Part shown: positions 37,542-51,590 of the stretch, one piece after another | Position numbering within the stretch: position 1 is the stretch's first letter | Layout: the number at the start of each line of letters is the position of its first letter | NCBI GenBank assembly: GCA_963573385.1 | Contig: CAUYLG010059112.1 | Coordinates: 1 to 64,000 of the forward strand | DNA: 64,000 bases | Direction: 5' to 3' | Source: Cacajao melanocephalus | Taxonomy: Eukaryota > Chordata > Mammalia > Primates > Pitheciidae | Program-made: the position numbers and the translations under genes | The notes under the pieces: generated by a model | Database searches by the model: none | The model's input: the letters and a program-made list of their open reading frames with translations, nothing else | Told to the model about the DNA's origin: nothing

Positions 37542-37673
37542 CTACAGCCACCACCTGAGACTTTTGAGGTTCTTCTCCATCCACTGGATATTCAACTGAA
37601 TGACTTCCAAAGCCTGCTGGACACAACGAAGCCGGAAGGTTGCCTCTGACTGATTTTCAAAGAATGTCTGAAC
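37542..37673 (-). CDS. LNPEP: LNPEP-like last coding exon 18 (residues 983-1025, stop)
   Basis: Acceptor gttcttacag-type tract (tgtaacttacag) then GTT CAG ACA; the frame ends in TAG at 37542-37544. It has 43 codons plus the stop. The peptide VQTFFENQSEATFRLRCV, QQALEVIQLNIQWMEKNL, KSLRWWL ends in the same WWL that closes human LNPEP. An NQS sequon lies at residue 989. With the nine upstream exons this gives 1425 nt, 474 residues plus stop, exactly the count from Gly552 to the end of the 1025-residue human protein. The exon runs on into a long 3' UTR. Confidence 0.94.
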   Translation of the reverse strand, partial: VQTFFENQSEATFRLRCVQQALEVIQLNIQWMEKNLKSLRWWL

Positions 37674-38260
37674 CTGTAAGTTACACACAGAAGAATTTCA
37701 AAAGAAGAAAAGGACAATAAACCTCAGGTAACTCCAGCTTTTAAAATAAGCTTTAACTTAGAGATGGCTGTGCTGCTGTCTTGAAAGCAGCAGAAAGAAG
37801 TACTTTAATATTCAAGGCATCTACATAGAGTTCCCAATCAAGCATGATGATATTGAAATGATTTTACAAAGGAATTCTTTTTACTCCCACACGGATACAT
37901 TTTTCTAATTTAAAATGGAACCAACGAGATGTTTAAGTAACAATAAATGAGGTAGAGTCCAAAGGCTTAGTGCTATGAATTCACCCTTAGAATGGAATTT
38001 TTCCAAACAATTTTATGACCACTTAAATTATTTGTATCAGGGAGACAAGGGAAGAGAATGGAATCAGAATTTTTCCTCATTATTATATATCCCACCCTCT
38101 TGAAGTAATCACAATGCAGAATCATTAGTACCGATTAAGGAAGACAGAGACAAGAGACAGAAATTAGCACAAAAATCCACCATCTCGCTTAAAGTGAGCA
38201 GCCTGGTTAGGGGATGCAGAGGGTTGCCCAGTGTCTGTATTAGCATTTTATACAACCAAC
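37674..38260 (-). other. LNPEP: Intron 17 of LNPEP-like gene
   Basis: 587 bp, from gttggt to cttacag. No repeat that I recognise. Confidence 0.85.
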
Positions 38261-38342
38261 CTCAGATAAATGTTCCTTTGTTGAAAACAGATAAGTTGAT
38301 CCAGCAACAATATTTTGTATGGTATAGGACCTCAGATGGAAC
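38261..38342 (-). CDS. LNPEP: LNPEP-like coding exon 17 (residues 955-982)
   Basis: Acceptor tgttcttcag then G TTC CAT CTG; the exon ends TCTGAG|gttggt. It has 82 nt: one base finishing Lys955 and 27 codons. The frame reads FHLRSYTIQNIVAGSTYL then FSTKEHLSE, domain IV. SYTIQNIVAGSTYLFSTK is diagnostic of LNPEP. Gly to Arg (HLRSY against remembered PLGSY) and Thr to Glu are the notable changes. The donor is GT but weak (gttggt), the second of two weak donors in this gene. Confidence 0.92.
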
Positions 38343-39005
38343 CTGAAGAACACAAAAATGAGAGCAAAAAAATTAGGCAGCTGTTGGTAAAGCGTTGTTC
38401 CTAAGTTGCAAAGGGAAGTATTTAATGCCAAAGGCAGAGCAGAATCCTCCTCCCAGGTACCGCAGCTGAGACTGGGGTAGTCCCATGCATACTTACTGCT
38501 GGTGGTAAGGAAAGGTGGGCAGAAAAAGGGAAGAGTTCAGAACATGCAGACAAATTATTAATTCATTTAATATCATAGAAGATCATACTGAACACCCAGA
38601 AATGCCGTTATTAATTTAAATGAGAGAAAAAAGCAAAAAACCTATATCGGCATCTAGCCGAATGTGAGTTCTTAGCTGATGCCTTGGCAATGCAGAGGTA
38701 TTTTTCAATATGCGTAGCTAAATGGTTGCTGTAAAATAAAATAGTCTGTAGCCATGCTAAGTGTCCTGGTGCCAACAAGGCTAGGCTTAATCAGAACTTA
38801 GATGGAATGCTACTGCTAAATGATTCCTGCTATGGAATTATGTTAACAAATGTGAAAATTTCCGGATCTTTCAGTTAAACTCTCATGGAAGTATTTTTCC
38901 TCTCACAGCAAATCCTAACTTCTGTGAGCCAACACAACACTGGGAACTTTTTTCAAATGCACAACTTGAGAATACTAAAAGTTAACAATTCTCTGAGAAA
39001 CTTAC
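38343..39005 (-). other. LNPEP: Intron 16 of LNPEP-like gene
   Basis: From gtaag to ttcttcag, 663 bp. Nothing else is recognised. Confidence 0.85.
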
Positions 39006-39146
39006 TTCTGTACAAGCTTATTCCAGTTCTCTTTGACAAAATCCCATGCTAGTAAGTGTCCAGGAAAACGTCGACCCACTGTTTTAATGATTAAAGACAG
39101 CTTCTGTGCTCGGATGATATCCCCATCAAGGCTAGTTTTCATTAAC
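39006..39146 (-). CDS. LNPEP: LNPEP-like coding exon 16 (residues 908-955)
   Basis: Acceptor tgctcttcag then G TTA ATG AAA; donor CAGAA|gtaag. It has 141 nt: one base finishing Trp908, 46 codons and two bases of Lys955. The frame reads LMKTSLDGDIIRAQKLSL, IIKTVGRRFPGHLLAWDF and VKENWNKLVQK. The LAWDFVKENW block is almost invariant in the oxytocinase subfamily. The DGDII and LSL states agree with rodent LNPEP as I remember it rather than human, which suggests that they are ancestral and that the human line changed. No frame of useful length was reported here because the exon is short; it was found by reading the reverse strand between exons 15 and 17. Confidence 0.9.
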
Positions 39147-39493
39147 CTGAAGAGCAAAGCAGATTTAGCCTCCAAAATTATTATTCATGAAGAAGTGATG
39201 ACTGAACTTTGATTAAAAGTAGTATGGTTTCCTAATTAAAGCTCTGTAGCAACTCAAGAAAAATAACTGTTCAGTTAGTCTATGGTTGATCTATAGATTG
39301 AAAATGTCATTTTTTTTAAATGAAGAAAGAATTCACCAATGAAATAAGCATTTACCTATATTGTCACAACAATAAATAGTTTTGAAATAGTAAAAACATT
39401 TAGGAAATAAATTCTGGTAGAATTTATTATAATTCGGGAGGTGGGTATTTTTTCTGGTAAAAACCTTATTTGATTCAAATGGGCAGGTATATT

Positions 39494-39807
39494 GTATTAC
39501 TATTATTATTATTATTATTATTATTATGAGATGGAACCTCACTCTGTTGCCCAGGCTGGAGTGCAGTGGTGCGATCTCAGCTCACTGCAACTTTGCCTCC
39601 GGGGTTCAAGCGACTCTCCTGCTTCAGTCTCCCAGGTAGCTGGGATTACAGGCGCCTACCACCATGTCCAGCTAATTTTTTGTATTTTTAGTAGAGACGG
39701 GGTTTCACCGTGTTAGCCAGGATGGTCTCAACCTCCTGACCTCATGATCCGCCCGCCTTGGCCTCCCAACTTGCTGGGATTACAGGCATGAGCCACCTCG
39801 CCCGGCC
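39494..39807 (-). mobile_element. AluY-like element in intron 15
   Basis: A reverse-orientation Alu whose tail has become a (TTA)n microsatellite (39494-39528). The words CACCGTGTTAGCCAGGATGG and TGATCCGCCCGCC are AluY/Sc diagnostics, so the host lineage is catarrhine-like. Confidence 0.9.
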
Positions 39808-39892
39808 ATATTGCTATTTTTAAAAAACTAGGCCATTTGAAATATTTGAAAATTAAGATACATTTCAGAATATACTCTTATAAATGTTTGTA

Positions 39893-40090
39893 GTTAATGT
39901 TTACTGATACTATGTACTAAATAACGTTCTAAGTCCTTGACACAACAATAGTGTAAAGTAGGTATTTATTAATACTACCTAATTCAATTTTATAGTTGAA
40001 GAAACTGAGGTTATCTAATAGACCCACAGTTACACAGTAATAAATACTAAAGCCTGACATCTGAAGGAAAGCAGTTCTCATCTATTATGC
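39893..40090 (-). mobile_element. MIR in intron 15
   Basis: MIR core in reverse orientation (GAAGAAACTGAGGTTATCTA, ACAGTTACACAGTAATAAAT). Confidence 0.65.
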
Positions 40091-40149
40091 TGTACTATCT
40101 GTTTACAGTGAGAAACCACCCCCCACCCCAAGGCAGTATTTTTAGAAGG

Positions 40150-41381
40150 GGAGAAAAACAACAAAAGCCCAACAAAATGTGATGGATTAAATAAATTATG
40201 ATAGATCCATACTACAGAATACTATGAAGCTATAGAAACACTTTAGGTTTTTTTTTAAATAAAGCAGGCTTCATGAAGTGACATGGCAAATCTCATAGAC
40301 TGATCATTCACTAAACAGATGGTCAAAAACACTGAGTATAGTGTAAACCTAATGCGATTTTTAAAATGTGGTTAAGTATGTATGTATGTATGTACGTACA
40401 TACATATGTACATATATCTATTCCAGATGAATACAAAGACCAGGACTGACACTGTTGTTAACAGAGCAGAGAAAATGAGAATGGAAGTGAAAGGTCATGA
40501 AAAGACTTTCATATTTCACTCCATATTCTTAGGTACTGTTTGAATACTTTATTGTGGGCATTATTAGTGTATTACTAGTACAGTATAAAAACAATGATTT
40601 TTCTCTATTTGCTTAAGTCAGAGGCTGGCTAATACTTCAAATAAAATGCCTGTTTACAGCATATCTTTCGGTAAGTGGGTCTGGGCAGGTGCTGAGGACA
40701 TCTCTGGGAAGCTATTCAGATTTATCTGAGCAAAATTATACAACAGAAATAATGAGACCCAGGAGCCTCCCTCTAACCTCAGTGTGACTTTTAACGTCTG
40801 TGCTCTCTACACCAGTTACCTCCTCATTCCTCCTGGCGACGTAGAGCTCCTCTACCCCATCACTGCCTGTTCTTTTTATCGGGAGGCCCTACTTACTGTC
40901 CTTCCTTCACCCATATGACATTCCTACTTCTGGGCCTTTATCACTACATATTAAAAAGAAAAAGTCTGACAAATAAATTCATATGAATGTAGAACCTAGA
41001 ATGTTTAATATGTTATCTTTTTCTGAAATGTCTGCATTTTTAAAACAACAGCTTGCACAGATCAATGCCTCAGCCCCAAAATATGGAGTACCAATTGTGG
41101 TGTATGAGACAACGTTCCAACGGGAGGAAGACTTTTTGAGTAAGGAGTAGGAGGGGGCTGTGATTCCTGACATCTTGCAATCTCTTTTGGGCAAAGCATA
41201 TTATACTTGACCATAAAGATAAATCCCAGCACCTGTAGTCTCCTCACCACACTGCCCAACTTAGGCCTGGCCTATAACAGAATGCAGGAAAAGAGATCCC
41301 CTCAAAAATGAGCTCCTGCCCAGGAGCACAGTGCTTGTATTCTTTTGGTTTCTATATAATATTCCTTGGGTGGATTCATAC
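40150..41381 (-). other. LNPEP: Rest of intron 15
   Basis: Contains an old L1-like stretch (GATCCATACTACAGAATACT), a TATG/TACA simple repeat with a 22-bp perfect palindrome (40385-40406), and otherwise unclassified sequence up to the exon 15 donor. Confidence 0.6.
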
Positions 41382-41543
41382 CAGTAAAGCTTGAGCGTAT
41401 TCTCTGAGCTGGCAAGTGCCTCTAGTATTTTGTTCTTCTCTGCTTCAGAGCCTACAGAACTGTACTTTTTCAAAAGGAATGACCAGCCTTTCTCGGTTTT
41501 TGCCCCAACCTTGAACACGGTTGTCATGACATCAGTAGGTAGG
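41382..41543 (-). CDS. LNPEP: LNPEP-like coding exon 15 (residues 854-908)
   Basis: Acceptor ctctcttacag then C CTA CCT ACT GAT; donor TACTG|gtatga. It has 162 nt with split serine and tryptophan codons at its ends. The frame reads LPTDVMTTVFKVGAKTEKG, then WSFLLKKYSSVGSEAEKNK and ILEALASSENTLKLYW, HEAT-like helices of domain IV. The core motifs VGAKT, SEAEKNKILEALA and KLYW match LNPEP. Seven positions differ from remembered human, including Gly to Lys in the FLLxKY stretch. Confidence 0.93.
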
Positions 41544-42129
41544 CTGTAAGAGAGGAGGTCAAACATGAAAATAACAAGAAAACATTCTGAATACAAAGGC
41601 AAAGAGTTGGCTGTGGTGGAGTTTCTGGTGTAAGGGTCAGTAATAACTACAAGTTTGGGTACACAATTTAGGGTCAAGCAAAAGTTTAATTCAGTGACTG
41701 CTACTTTCCTAGCAGAGCAACTATGTATATATCAGTTCAATTTAATATTCATGGAGCACTCACAAAGAACCAGGCAGGCAACTGGCTGGACACTAGGGAG
41801 CAGAAGAGACATGAGAGCCTCTATCCTTTGAGAACTCACAGGTTATTATGAAGCATAGAGCAATAAATATATGCATTAAAATTCAGTGTGATAAGTTTCA
41901 TGGTAGAAATAGAGCAGTAAATGGGGTGCAGGGAAGACCACAGTGTACTCCCTTTATTAAGATCTCAGAGCTGGGAAAGACCTCAAAAGGTTATCCAAAT
42001 CCCCCACCCAAACTCTTCATCTGATGCTTGAATCTTCTCTCCATAATGTCCGGTAAGGAGGTGGAGAGAACCAATTACCTCCAAAACCATTTCCATTAAC
42101 TGCTAACTCTACCTGCTATGTTTTATTTC

Positions 42130-43165
<1,036 letters not shown>

Positions 43166-43316
43166 TCTGATTTGAGAATGTAGATACACAGAGTTCACCT
43201 ACACTAACACTCAGTTTTGTAACATTTATGACCCAGGATGAGATTACCCTGGTTTCTGTATATGATTTGAGGTAAAGAAAAAGAAGATAATTCATCTGAG
43301 CAGAAGTATACTTCAC

Positions 43317-43501
43317 CTTTGAGTTCCATTGGATGCCATCCAGTCATCAAACAGTTTCATGGCAGTAGTGCAGCAGTTCTCCTGTTTGTAGGTGCAAGCA
43401 AACTCTAGCAGGACTGACCGAAGCTCTCGCATAGATGGAGTGCCCTCATTGGTCCAAGTTTGTTGTTGAATTTGGTTTTGAAGTAATTTAAATACTCTGG
43501 C
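43317..43501 (-). CDS. LNPEP: LNPEP-like coding exon 14 (residues 793-854)
   Basis: Acceptor ctctctctag then GCC AGA GTA; donor CAAAG|gtgaagt. It has 185 nt, 61 codons plus two bases of a serine. The frame reads ARVFKLLQNQIQQQTWTNEG, TPSMRELRSVLLEFACTYKQ and KLFDDWMASNGTQ. RSxLLxFAC is the strongest conserved block of M1 domain IV. The cysteines at 828 and 835, a disulfide pair in the human structure as I recall, are both kept. The human sequon at Asn834 (NCS) reads NCC here, so that glycosylation site is lost and an extra cysteine gained. The NGT sequon at 850 is kept. Confidence 0.92.
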
Positions 43502-43570
43502 CTAGAGAGAGAAAATAGATTGTAATGGCTTAATAATAATGAGGACAATCAGAAAAAATCAAGACAATTA

Positions 43571-43912
<342 letters not shown>

Positions 43913-46900
43913 CAGGACAATTAGAAATCTTTTCCCCAACATTTACCCAACGAGAAAAAAAAAAGCATAAGATATTACTCATTAACTATCAACAGGCATA
44001 TGAAGCCCACATACAGCTGGGATGAAACCATTCAATAACAAAAGTTATGCATAAGGCTGCTATAGCTAAGGGGGACTTTTACTGATGTTAACTCAGAAAA
44101 AAATTAATGACTTCTGTGCAGTAGGAAATCTTTATGCTGCATATACTCAGCTAGAAGTTATTTTCATGCCAAAAAGTATCATTTATACCCATTGCTGGAA
44201 GGAAGTCAGAACTTCCTGACCTTGTGACTTTAGAATCTACAAACCTATAAAGCAATGAAAGAAATTTTAAATATACTTCTTTACTGCTGTTTAAATGTTT
44301 CTGAATCCAATATTAAGGTATATTTAACATTGTCAACTAGTTTGATTTTATAACAAATTAACCAAATTAGCAAGAAACTGAGGCCTGCAGGAAAGAATAG
44401 TTGTTTATAGTTTATGTTTTCTCCCAAGTTTTTATTTAAAAACCTTTCAAACCTACAAAAAAAGATAGTACAATGAACACCCATACACTGTTAATCTAGA
44501 TGCACCAGTTTTTAACATTCTTACATTTGCTTTGTTTCCAAGTGTGTATAACACATATTTGTTTTTTTCTTGTTTTAGCTGAGCAATATGAAAGTGAGAT
44601 ACAGATATGATATTTCATTTATACATACTTTGGCATGAAACTCACAGATATCAGAACATTCTCTTACAGAACCATAATACCTTATCACACTTAAGACAAC
44701 TAATAATTATTCATTAATATCATCTACTATCTAGTCCATTGGTATGGGATGTCATTGCTAAATGTATACTTGCGGTATTAAGGTACTAACAAACAACTTT
44801 TTCATTTTTCTCCACTTAAAAACACCAAAGCTGTTAGTAGTATGTGGAAGTATTTCCATACTGCAAGTTGTGCATGGGGAGAGGTGAGGACACATGAGAT
44901 TTTAAAAGTATCATATGAAACATACTTTTATGAATGCAACTAGAAGGAACAAAAATTCTGATATAAAAAATGTTTTTAGGTATTCTTTAGAAAACCTTCA
45001 TGGCTATATAAGGAGAATCAAAATGAAAAAAATTTCAACAGACACCCCCTCTGCAGGAATCAGCACGGGCGTATTTCTTCCCGCTGGTACTTCTTTACTT
45101 CCACCACCATCATCACATCTTATCTTAAGCAATCACGTACCACAGATGACCACATACAAAAACACTTAACTTCAGAAGTTTAGCTCAAGTTCTTCACAGA
45201 TCATTGCTTTCTTCCTTTATTTTAGGTATTGACAGTGAGTACCACTGAATACCATTGCTAATACCTAAAATGAACCAAATTTGGAAATTTTATAACTATT
45301 GAGGCCATTTTCCTAGCTTATTCCTTACTCTGAATAAGCTTCTTGTGGAGTTGAATTTGAGAACGAAAAAAAAGAATCTACAAGTAAAAAGACTCAGAGT
45401 TTGTGACAACATGTGAACTCAGTTGTGTTTGTTAACAAAAGCAATCAAACACAGAACAGACACCTTGTGGAATGTGTAAGTGGTAAAGCTTTTGAGTCAT
45501 GAGGAGGACATGAAGTGGAAAAATATTTGCTATGCTGACTGACAATGCAAGCAACAGACAAGCAATGGAGACAATCCCACTGGACACACCTGACTTCACT
45601 ACTATACAGTGTCTTCATTGGCCTTGCCTTCTTAATAACATTATAATAGAAAACCAACCCAAATGACTGGAGAAAAAAGAAATTTAGAACCTACTCATAA
45701 CTGTCAAATAGGAACAAATGAAGAATGTAAGAAAAAAATCACATGCTTGAAATCCTATTTTTAAAAAATCAGTGAAGAACAACGGCAATACTCATGGAGA
45801 GTTTACTAAAACACAAAGACAGTAATGGAAAAAATGGCACTTAAAGTCCTGGAAGCAAATGAAATGTGACACTTGAAGATGGCTGTGGCTAATTCCTGAG
45901 CAGATACACCACTGAATTACAGTGAGCAATTTTACTAGTTAGTCTCCGTACTAAATCATTAAGACGAGTTCTCAAAATAGTTGTTTAAATATATCTCAAA
46001 TTACAGCATAATAGAGTAAAACATTTTATTTTTTAAAAAGAATAATTATATTTTTAGAAAAATCCTGTTATATCATTTTTATAAGTAATCCAGGTTTATT
46101 TTTAATATTAATATTAATGAAGCATAGCATGTGCTTCAAGTTACCTTTCCCTTTTAGAAATAAAATGAAATGTTTTTCTATGACTCCAAATTAATTGTTT
46201 TTAAAATTTAAGCTCATTCGACAATAGAATCCAACCCTATGATTTTACAAAGTGAAATGGCAGGTGGAGAGATAAAATACATTGATGGGTTATACAAGCT
46301 ACAAACACTGGATATGTAATAAAATGTAACAACAATAATATAAAATTATTTTTAAAATGAAGCAGACGGAAAGATGCTAGCACTTACGCTGTATATTACA
46401 TTTTGATTTATTGCTTTAATTTTACACCGATATGCCCAGGGAGTCCTTTCCTGGGTCAACTGAGTTTCTTAAAAGTGAAACGTCAGTTTTTATTTCAAAA
46501 GGTTTATCCCACCAATGCCTCATGTGTAAAAGAATGACAGATTTGTAAGTGATAAAACAGGAATATGGCTAGGATCAGATATTAACATCAGATGTGAACA
46601 ATTTAACACAATTGGAATGTGCCTCCAGACCCTACCCATCACAACACCATAGCATCACAAAATGCAGCATACATCATGTGCAGCCTACATAACAAAATTG
46701 CCAATAAATGCACATAATGCTCTGGTTACAATGATATAGAAGTTAAATTAGAAATCAGTCTTAGACACTAATACATCTGAACATTGTACCCAAGGATTCA
46801 GAAATGTCTGCCATCCTAATTTCTAACTGTAGACTGTCAGATTTCCTAGTTTGAGAGTTTTGATGCTACCAGAATGCCCTAACATTAGAATAAGAATGTT

Positions 46901-47339
46901 AAAGAGACACATTCTCCCTCCTGATGAACTTAAGTTAACTGGGCTTTTACCTAACCATATGAAGATATACAGCAGTAAAAGGGCATCTAATCTTGGAAAC
47001 ACATACTAGCCTTCTGCCCTTGCCTTCTATCCATCAGTGCCTTGGATCCTTCCTTGAGGTATGTTCCTAACAAACACGTACCTGCTCAGAAAGCTGGAAA
47101 TCACCTGGGATGAAGATGCAGTTGAAGGAAGAGGTAAGTATCAAGTGCTTCCTGAGCACTAAACTCTAAACAGAGTTAACAGAGAGGCAAGGAGAAGACT
47201 GGCTTCTACCACTATGAAGTTTAACTGGGTAGCTTCAGAATCAGAAGATATTCTGCCTCCCTATAGGGTATATTCAGAAGCAACACCACCTTTTAATAGT
47301 AAAAAAAAAGTGAGTGATATGCAGTAATATTATTTATTG

Positions 47340-47771
47340 CTAACTGTAATAGGTTGAATAGTATCCCCTCAAATTTTGTGTCTTCTTGAAACCTATGAAT
47401 ATAACCTTATTTAGGAATAGGGTCTTTGCAGGTACAATTAAGTTAAGATGAGGTCATACTGGATTATGGTGGGCCCTCATCTAAGAATTGGGAAATTTGG
47501 ACACTGAAACACAGGGAGAACACTGTGTTGACAGAGGCAAAGGCCACGGTGAGGCACCTACATGCCCAGGAATACCAAGGATTGCTGGCAATCACTTGAA
47601 ATTAGGAGAGGGGCACGGAATAGATTCTTCCTCAGAAGGACAAACCTTATTCTGCCAATACGTTGATTTTGTCCTTCTAGCTTCCAGAGCTATGAAAGAA
47701 TACATTTCTGTTATTTTATGACATCAAGTTTGCAGTAACTTGTTTTGATAGCCCTAGAAAATTAATATACT
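47340..47771 (-). mobile_element. MLT1-type MaLR LTR in intron 13
   Basis: Reverse orientation. Words such as GGGTCTTTGCAGGTACAATT, GATTATGGTGGGCCCTCATC and CCAGAGCTATGAAAGAATAC are the reverse of MLT1 text; it ends near GCCCTAGAAAATTAATATAC. Confidence 0.7.
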
Positions 47772-47814
47772 ACCCCAAATGGTGTTGACATGATACTAAC
47801 TACCTCCAACATAA

Positions 47815-48600
47815 TTCAATACAATAAAATACACTGGTGCTGAGATAACTGGATATCCATGCTGAAAAGAATGAATCTTGGTATCTATCTCACACCATCC
47901 ACAAAAATAAATTCCAGATGGATCACAGACCTATTTGTAAAAGATAAAATAACAGTTTTCAGAAGAGAAAACAAAGTATCTAGGGGTAGGAAAAGATTTC
48001 ATAAGCTAGATTACATTAAAATTTAAAGCTCATATTAATAAAAAATCATTAAGAGAGTAAAAAAAGCAAGACGGCATAGGAGAAGATATTTGCAAATACA
48101 CATGACCAACAAAAGATTCATATCTAGGATAAAGAACTCTTACAAATCAACAAGAAAAAGCCAGACAATTTAATAGAAAAATAAGCAAAAGATACGCATT
48201 TCATAAAAGAACATCCAATGGTCAATACATATATCAAAAAGAAATTCATCTTCACATCAGTAGAAAAATGTAAATTAAAGTCAAAATTGCAATACCACTA
48301 TGCACCTATCCACATGGCTAAAATAAAAAAGATTCAGTATGAATGATAATTACCAGCAAAGAAATAGAGCACCCAGAATTCTCACACACTGCTGAGTGTA
48401 AATTGGTACCACTTTGAAGAACTATTTGACAGTACAGTATTAAGTATGCATATGTTTTGACTCGATAATCCCATTTCCAGACATACACCCCACAGAAATG
48501 CATAAAGACGTTGATCAAAAACACATAGCAGTGCTATTCATGATAGCTCCAAACTACAAACAACACAAATGTCTATCAACAGTAGCTGAACTGGTTAACT
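47815..48600 (+). mobile_element. Old LINE-1 (L1M) ORF2 fragment
   Basis: Diverged L1 ORF2 end: CAGATGGATCACAGACC, GACCAACAAAAGATTCATAT, GAACTCTTACAAATCAACAAG. Many stops. Confidence 0.8.
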
Positions 48601-48954
48601 AATGGCCAATCTCTTTACTATACTAACAACTAGAAAGTCAATATTGCATTCTAAGTTTGACCTAAAGAGATGAGTAAGCTATCTGCATACTTCTTGGAAA
48701 GGCACATAAATATTGTTTTAAGAAGTCATTAACATTTTAGATACAAAATATAACTCATAAGTTGACAATTTCACTTTTAGGAGAACAATTAGATGTTGGT
48801 CTGTCACTTGAAACCTTAAATGCATGGTCTCCAAGCTTTCCAAAAGAGAATGACTGGAAGAAAACTTTAATTTTTCTAACAAAAGGTATTCTGGAAAGAC
48901 AACATTGATAGCACACAAATTAATTTTAAAAATAGCAATATATCACAAAGATCA

Positions 48955-49135
48955 GTCTTTGGAGTGAAATTAATCTGGGTTTGAATCTTAGCTTTCTCAT
49001 TTACTAGGTAAGTGACTTTAAGGAAGCTATTCAGTCTCCTCATTTATTTAAGGGGGGTTGAAATATCTACCTTGGCATTGTGTTAGGATTAAATGAGGTC
49101 ATCTACATTAAGTACTAGTATGGTGTGTAAAAGCA
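48955..49135 (+). mobile_element. MIR in intron 13
   Basis: Consensus-like order: TGGGTTTGAATCTTAGCTTT, TTTACTAGGTAAGTGACTTT, CTCATTTATTTAAGG, GGATTAAATGAGG. Confidence 0.75.
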
Positions 49136-50322
49136 CTCAAATGCATTTGTTTCTGGTGTGTTTAACCCATTTATTCACTCAACATTTACTGAGTGTCACT
49201 ACAGGCCAGGTCATGTTCCAGGCACTGGTTTTTATTAAGGCTGCTAGCTGAAAGCCTTATGAAACAGAAAATGATAAAAATCTTAAAAATTAGAAAAGAC
49301 CTCAGAAACCATCTAACTTAAGCATCTCATTCATGGGTAGGGATGCAGTAACTCCTCTGGGTCACATCAGAAACTTTTGGGGGAAGAGAGCTTTTCAAGC
49401 TCCATATGGCCACTCTGCTCTGCATTTCCTCCCCTCACTGAGAATTATGCAGGTGATGTGAAAACTGATCACAGGAGATGCACAGTAAAGCAATAATAGA
49501 GGCAGAAAAAAGGTTGTTTTAAGAAATGATTTAATCCAACCCCTTTCTTTTACCAGTGAGAATACCAAAATTCCAAAAGACCTATTCTAATTCTTGGTCT
49601 AACACTGCCTTCCTTTCCCTGAAAGCTGCCTTTTGCCTGGGTCCCTGGAAAATCTCACTAGTTTATAAAGCAAACTCTGTTGTCAGAATGCACTGATTCA
49701 GAAGAGAATTAGATAAAAACAAATAATTTATCACTCTCTTCTAAGCTTTTAGAGTCTCAGTCAACAGTTTAATATTGAAAGTATCTAAAGTAACAACTGT
49801 TAAGATCAGGCAGTTGATATTAAGAAAGGTAAAATGGTCTGTGATACTAAGACTCCGTCAGTGCTTTGCAAAGAAACATATCCACCATCATCATTACCAT
49901 TTAGACACTTATCAGCAAGAACTCTTAAATGGAATATTCTCAATACAAACATACCTGCTATTTTATAATGACCACTAGAAAATTAATGGGGAGATCCATT
50001 TTGCAAAAGGGCCTATTTCAAGCATTCATCATGCAAATATAAAACAGGATTTGAACAGAGAAATATTATTCTCATGTGACCTCATTTTGATAGTGGTGTC
50101 AAATGTCTATATTTTGATATTCAAACAAGACCATTTCATACTAAGCCTTTATCAGCTCTTCACAGTAAGCAACATCTTGATTTTAAGTAACGATTTCACA
50201 AGCAGCAAAGTAAAGAAAATGGAATTTAACTGGTTGCTTTTTCAGCCTATTACTGGCTGAAAATGGAACCGTGAATAATAATATTAAAGAAAAACAAGAA
50301 GCTGGCAAGGAGGCAGACTTAC

Positions 50323-50479
50323 CCTCAGTCTCGAGGCCAGATCCATGTGCCCCAGTTTTTCAAGGAGGTTATGGATGAGGCCTGTCTGAAACAGGGCTTC
50401 AGTGATGGGTGCAGTATGAGTCTCATTTCCAAGATAATTAATCAAATCAAAGGCCCTCTGGAGCGGCACCTTGCCTAGG
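50323..50479 (-). CDS. LNPEP: LNPEP-like coding exon 13 (residues 740-792)
   Basis: Acceptor atcctttag then C CTA GGC AAG; donor CTGAGG|gtaagt, a near-consensus site. It has 157 nt: one base finishing glycine 740 and 52 codons, leaving phase 0. The peptide includes LGKVPLQRAFDLINYLGN, ETHTAPITEALFQTGLIHNL and KLGHMDLASRLR, helices of domain IV. The NET sequon replaces the NHT sequon I recall in human. The last residue before the junction is Arg where mammals I recall have Val, so the donor-flanking codon has changed while the splice site itself is good. Confidence 0.93.
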
Positions 50480-51590
50480 CTAAAGGATAAAAGAACAGAA
50501 AAAGTAAATATGCAGAGACACACGGAAGAACTCTATGCATGCCAAGAGAAAAACTTATGGTTAGATGATGAGTCTTGAAGACAAAAAATTTAAGTTTACA
50601 GTGGCATTCTGTAAAGTTAAGCTAAATATGATTATCTCTGATTAAGTTCATGTGGCCCAAGATTAAGGAAGCACTTCAAGAGAAAGATAATAGCTCATTT
50701 TTTTTTTATTCCTAAGTCTTCTGTAAATTGCTACTGACTCAGCAAAAGTATAATATCTTGGGTTAGAAAAGATGAATAGTACTAATTTTTTTTATTAATT
50801 AGTTATATTTCTCAGGAAAGACAGTATAGCACAGAGAGTATCTGAATTTTTTTTTTAAATTTTTGTTGGTTGAAGGTTGTTCAAACTCGTTAAGACAAAG
50901 TCTATTGTGAATTTATGGTGAGTACATTTTAAAAATTAACCACGTCATAGAAATCACAGCTGTAATGGCTATGATGATGTAAGAAGGGTACTTCATAAAA
51001 AATGAGACCACATGGAAATGTCAAGGGAGGTCAGAAGGAATACTCTTCTGACCTGAAGTGTTCTGGTGTTTCTAAGGCTATTACCAATCTAAATTGGTAA
51101 TATTCTATTCAGAGAATATCTTTACATGAGGTCACTGTCATCTTTGGCTTTGGGATTCTATAATGTATGAGGTGGTTGGGGAGGCAAGCAGTACAAATAA
51201 GGTGGCTCCAGCCATAAGAGATGTCCCTCAAAACCAACGGGTAAGCACTAAGCTTCATGCTTAAACCAACCCCTGCTTGAAAATAATTATCTTATGAAAA
51301 AAAATAAAGCCTGAACTCCTATATCAGTTTATTCAACAAAATAGGTATCCTGTTTTTGGTACCTAGTCATGAATTATTATTAAATCCCGTTTTATTTAAA
51401 GGTTCAGTATGTTTGTAGCTAATGTTTTATAAAGTCCCTGGAGGCAAAGCACACATCTTATATTTTCCCAATTCTCCAAAATGAATTGTACCAATACATG
51501 CTAGTTCTTTCAGACTGTTTTTCATATATGTTCTTTACCTCAATAACACTTGTTTAAAAAAAGAAAAAACTCAAACTAAGCATACTGTAC
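50480..51590 (-). other. LNPEP: Intron 12 of LNPEP-like gene
   Basis: About 1.1 kb from gtacag to atcctttag, AT-rich with no recognised repeat. Confidence 0.8.

Larger units (their letters stand above)
43913..50322 (-). other. LNPEP: Remainder of intron 13
   Basis: Contains an MLT1 LTR, an L1M block and a MIR (listed separately). Between them is AT-rich DNA with no supported gene. Confidence 0.6.
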
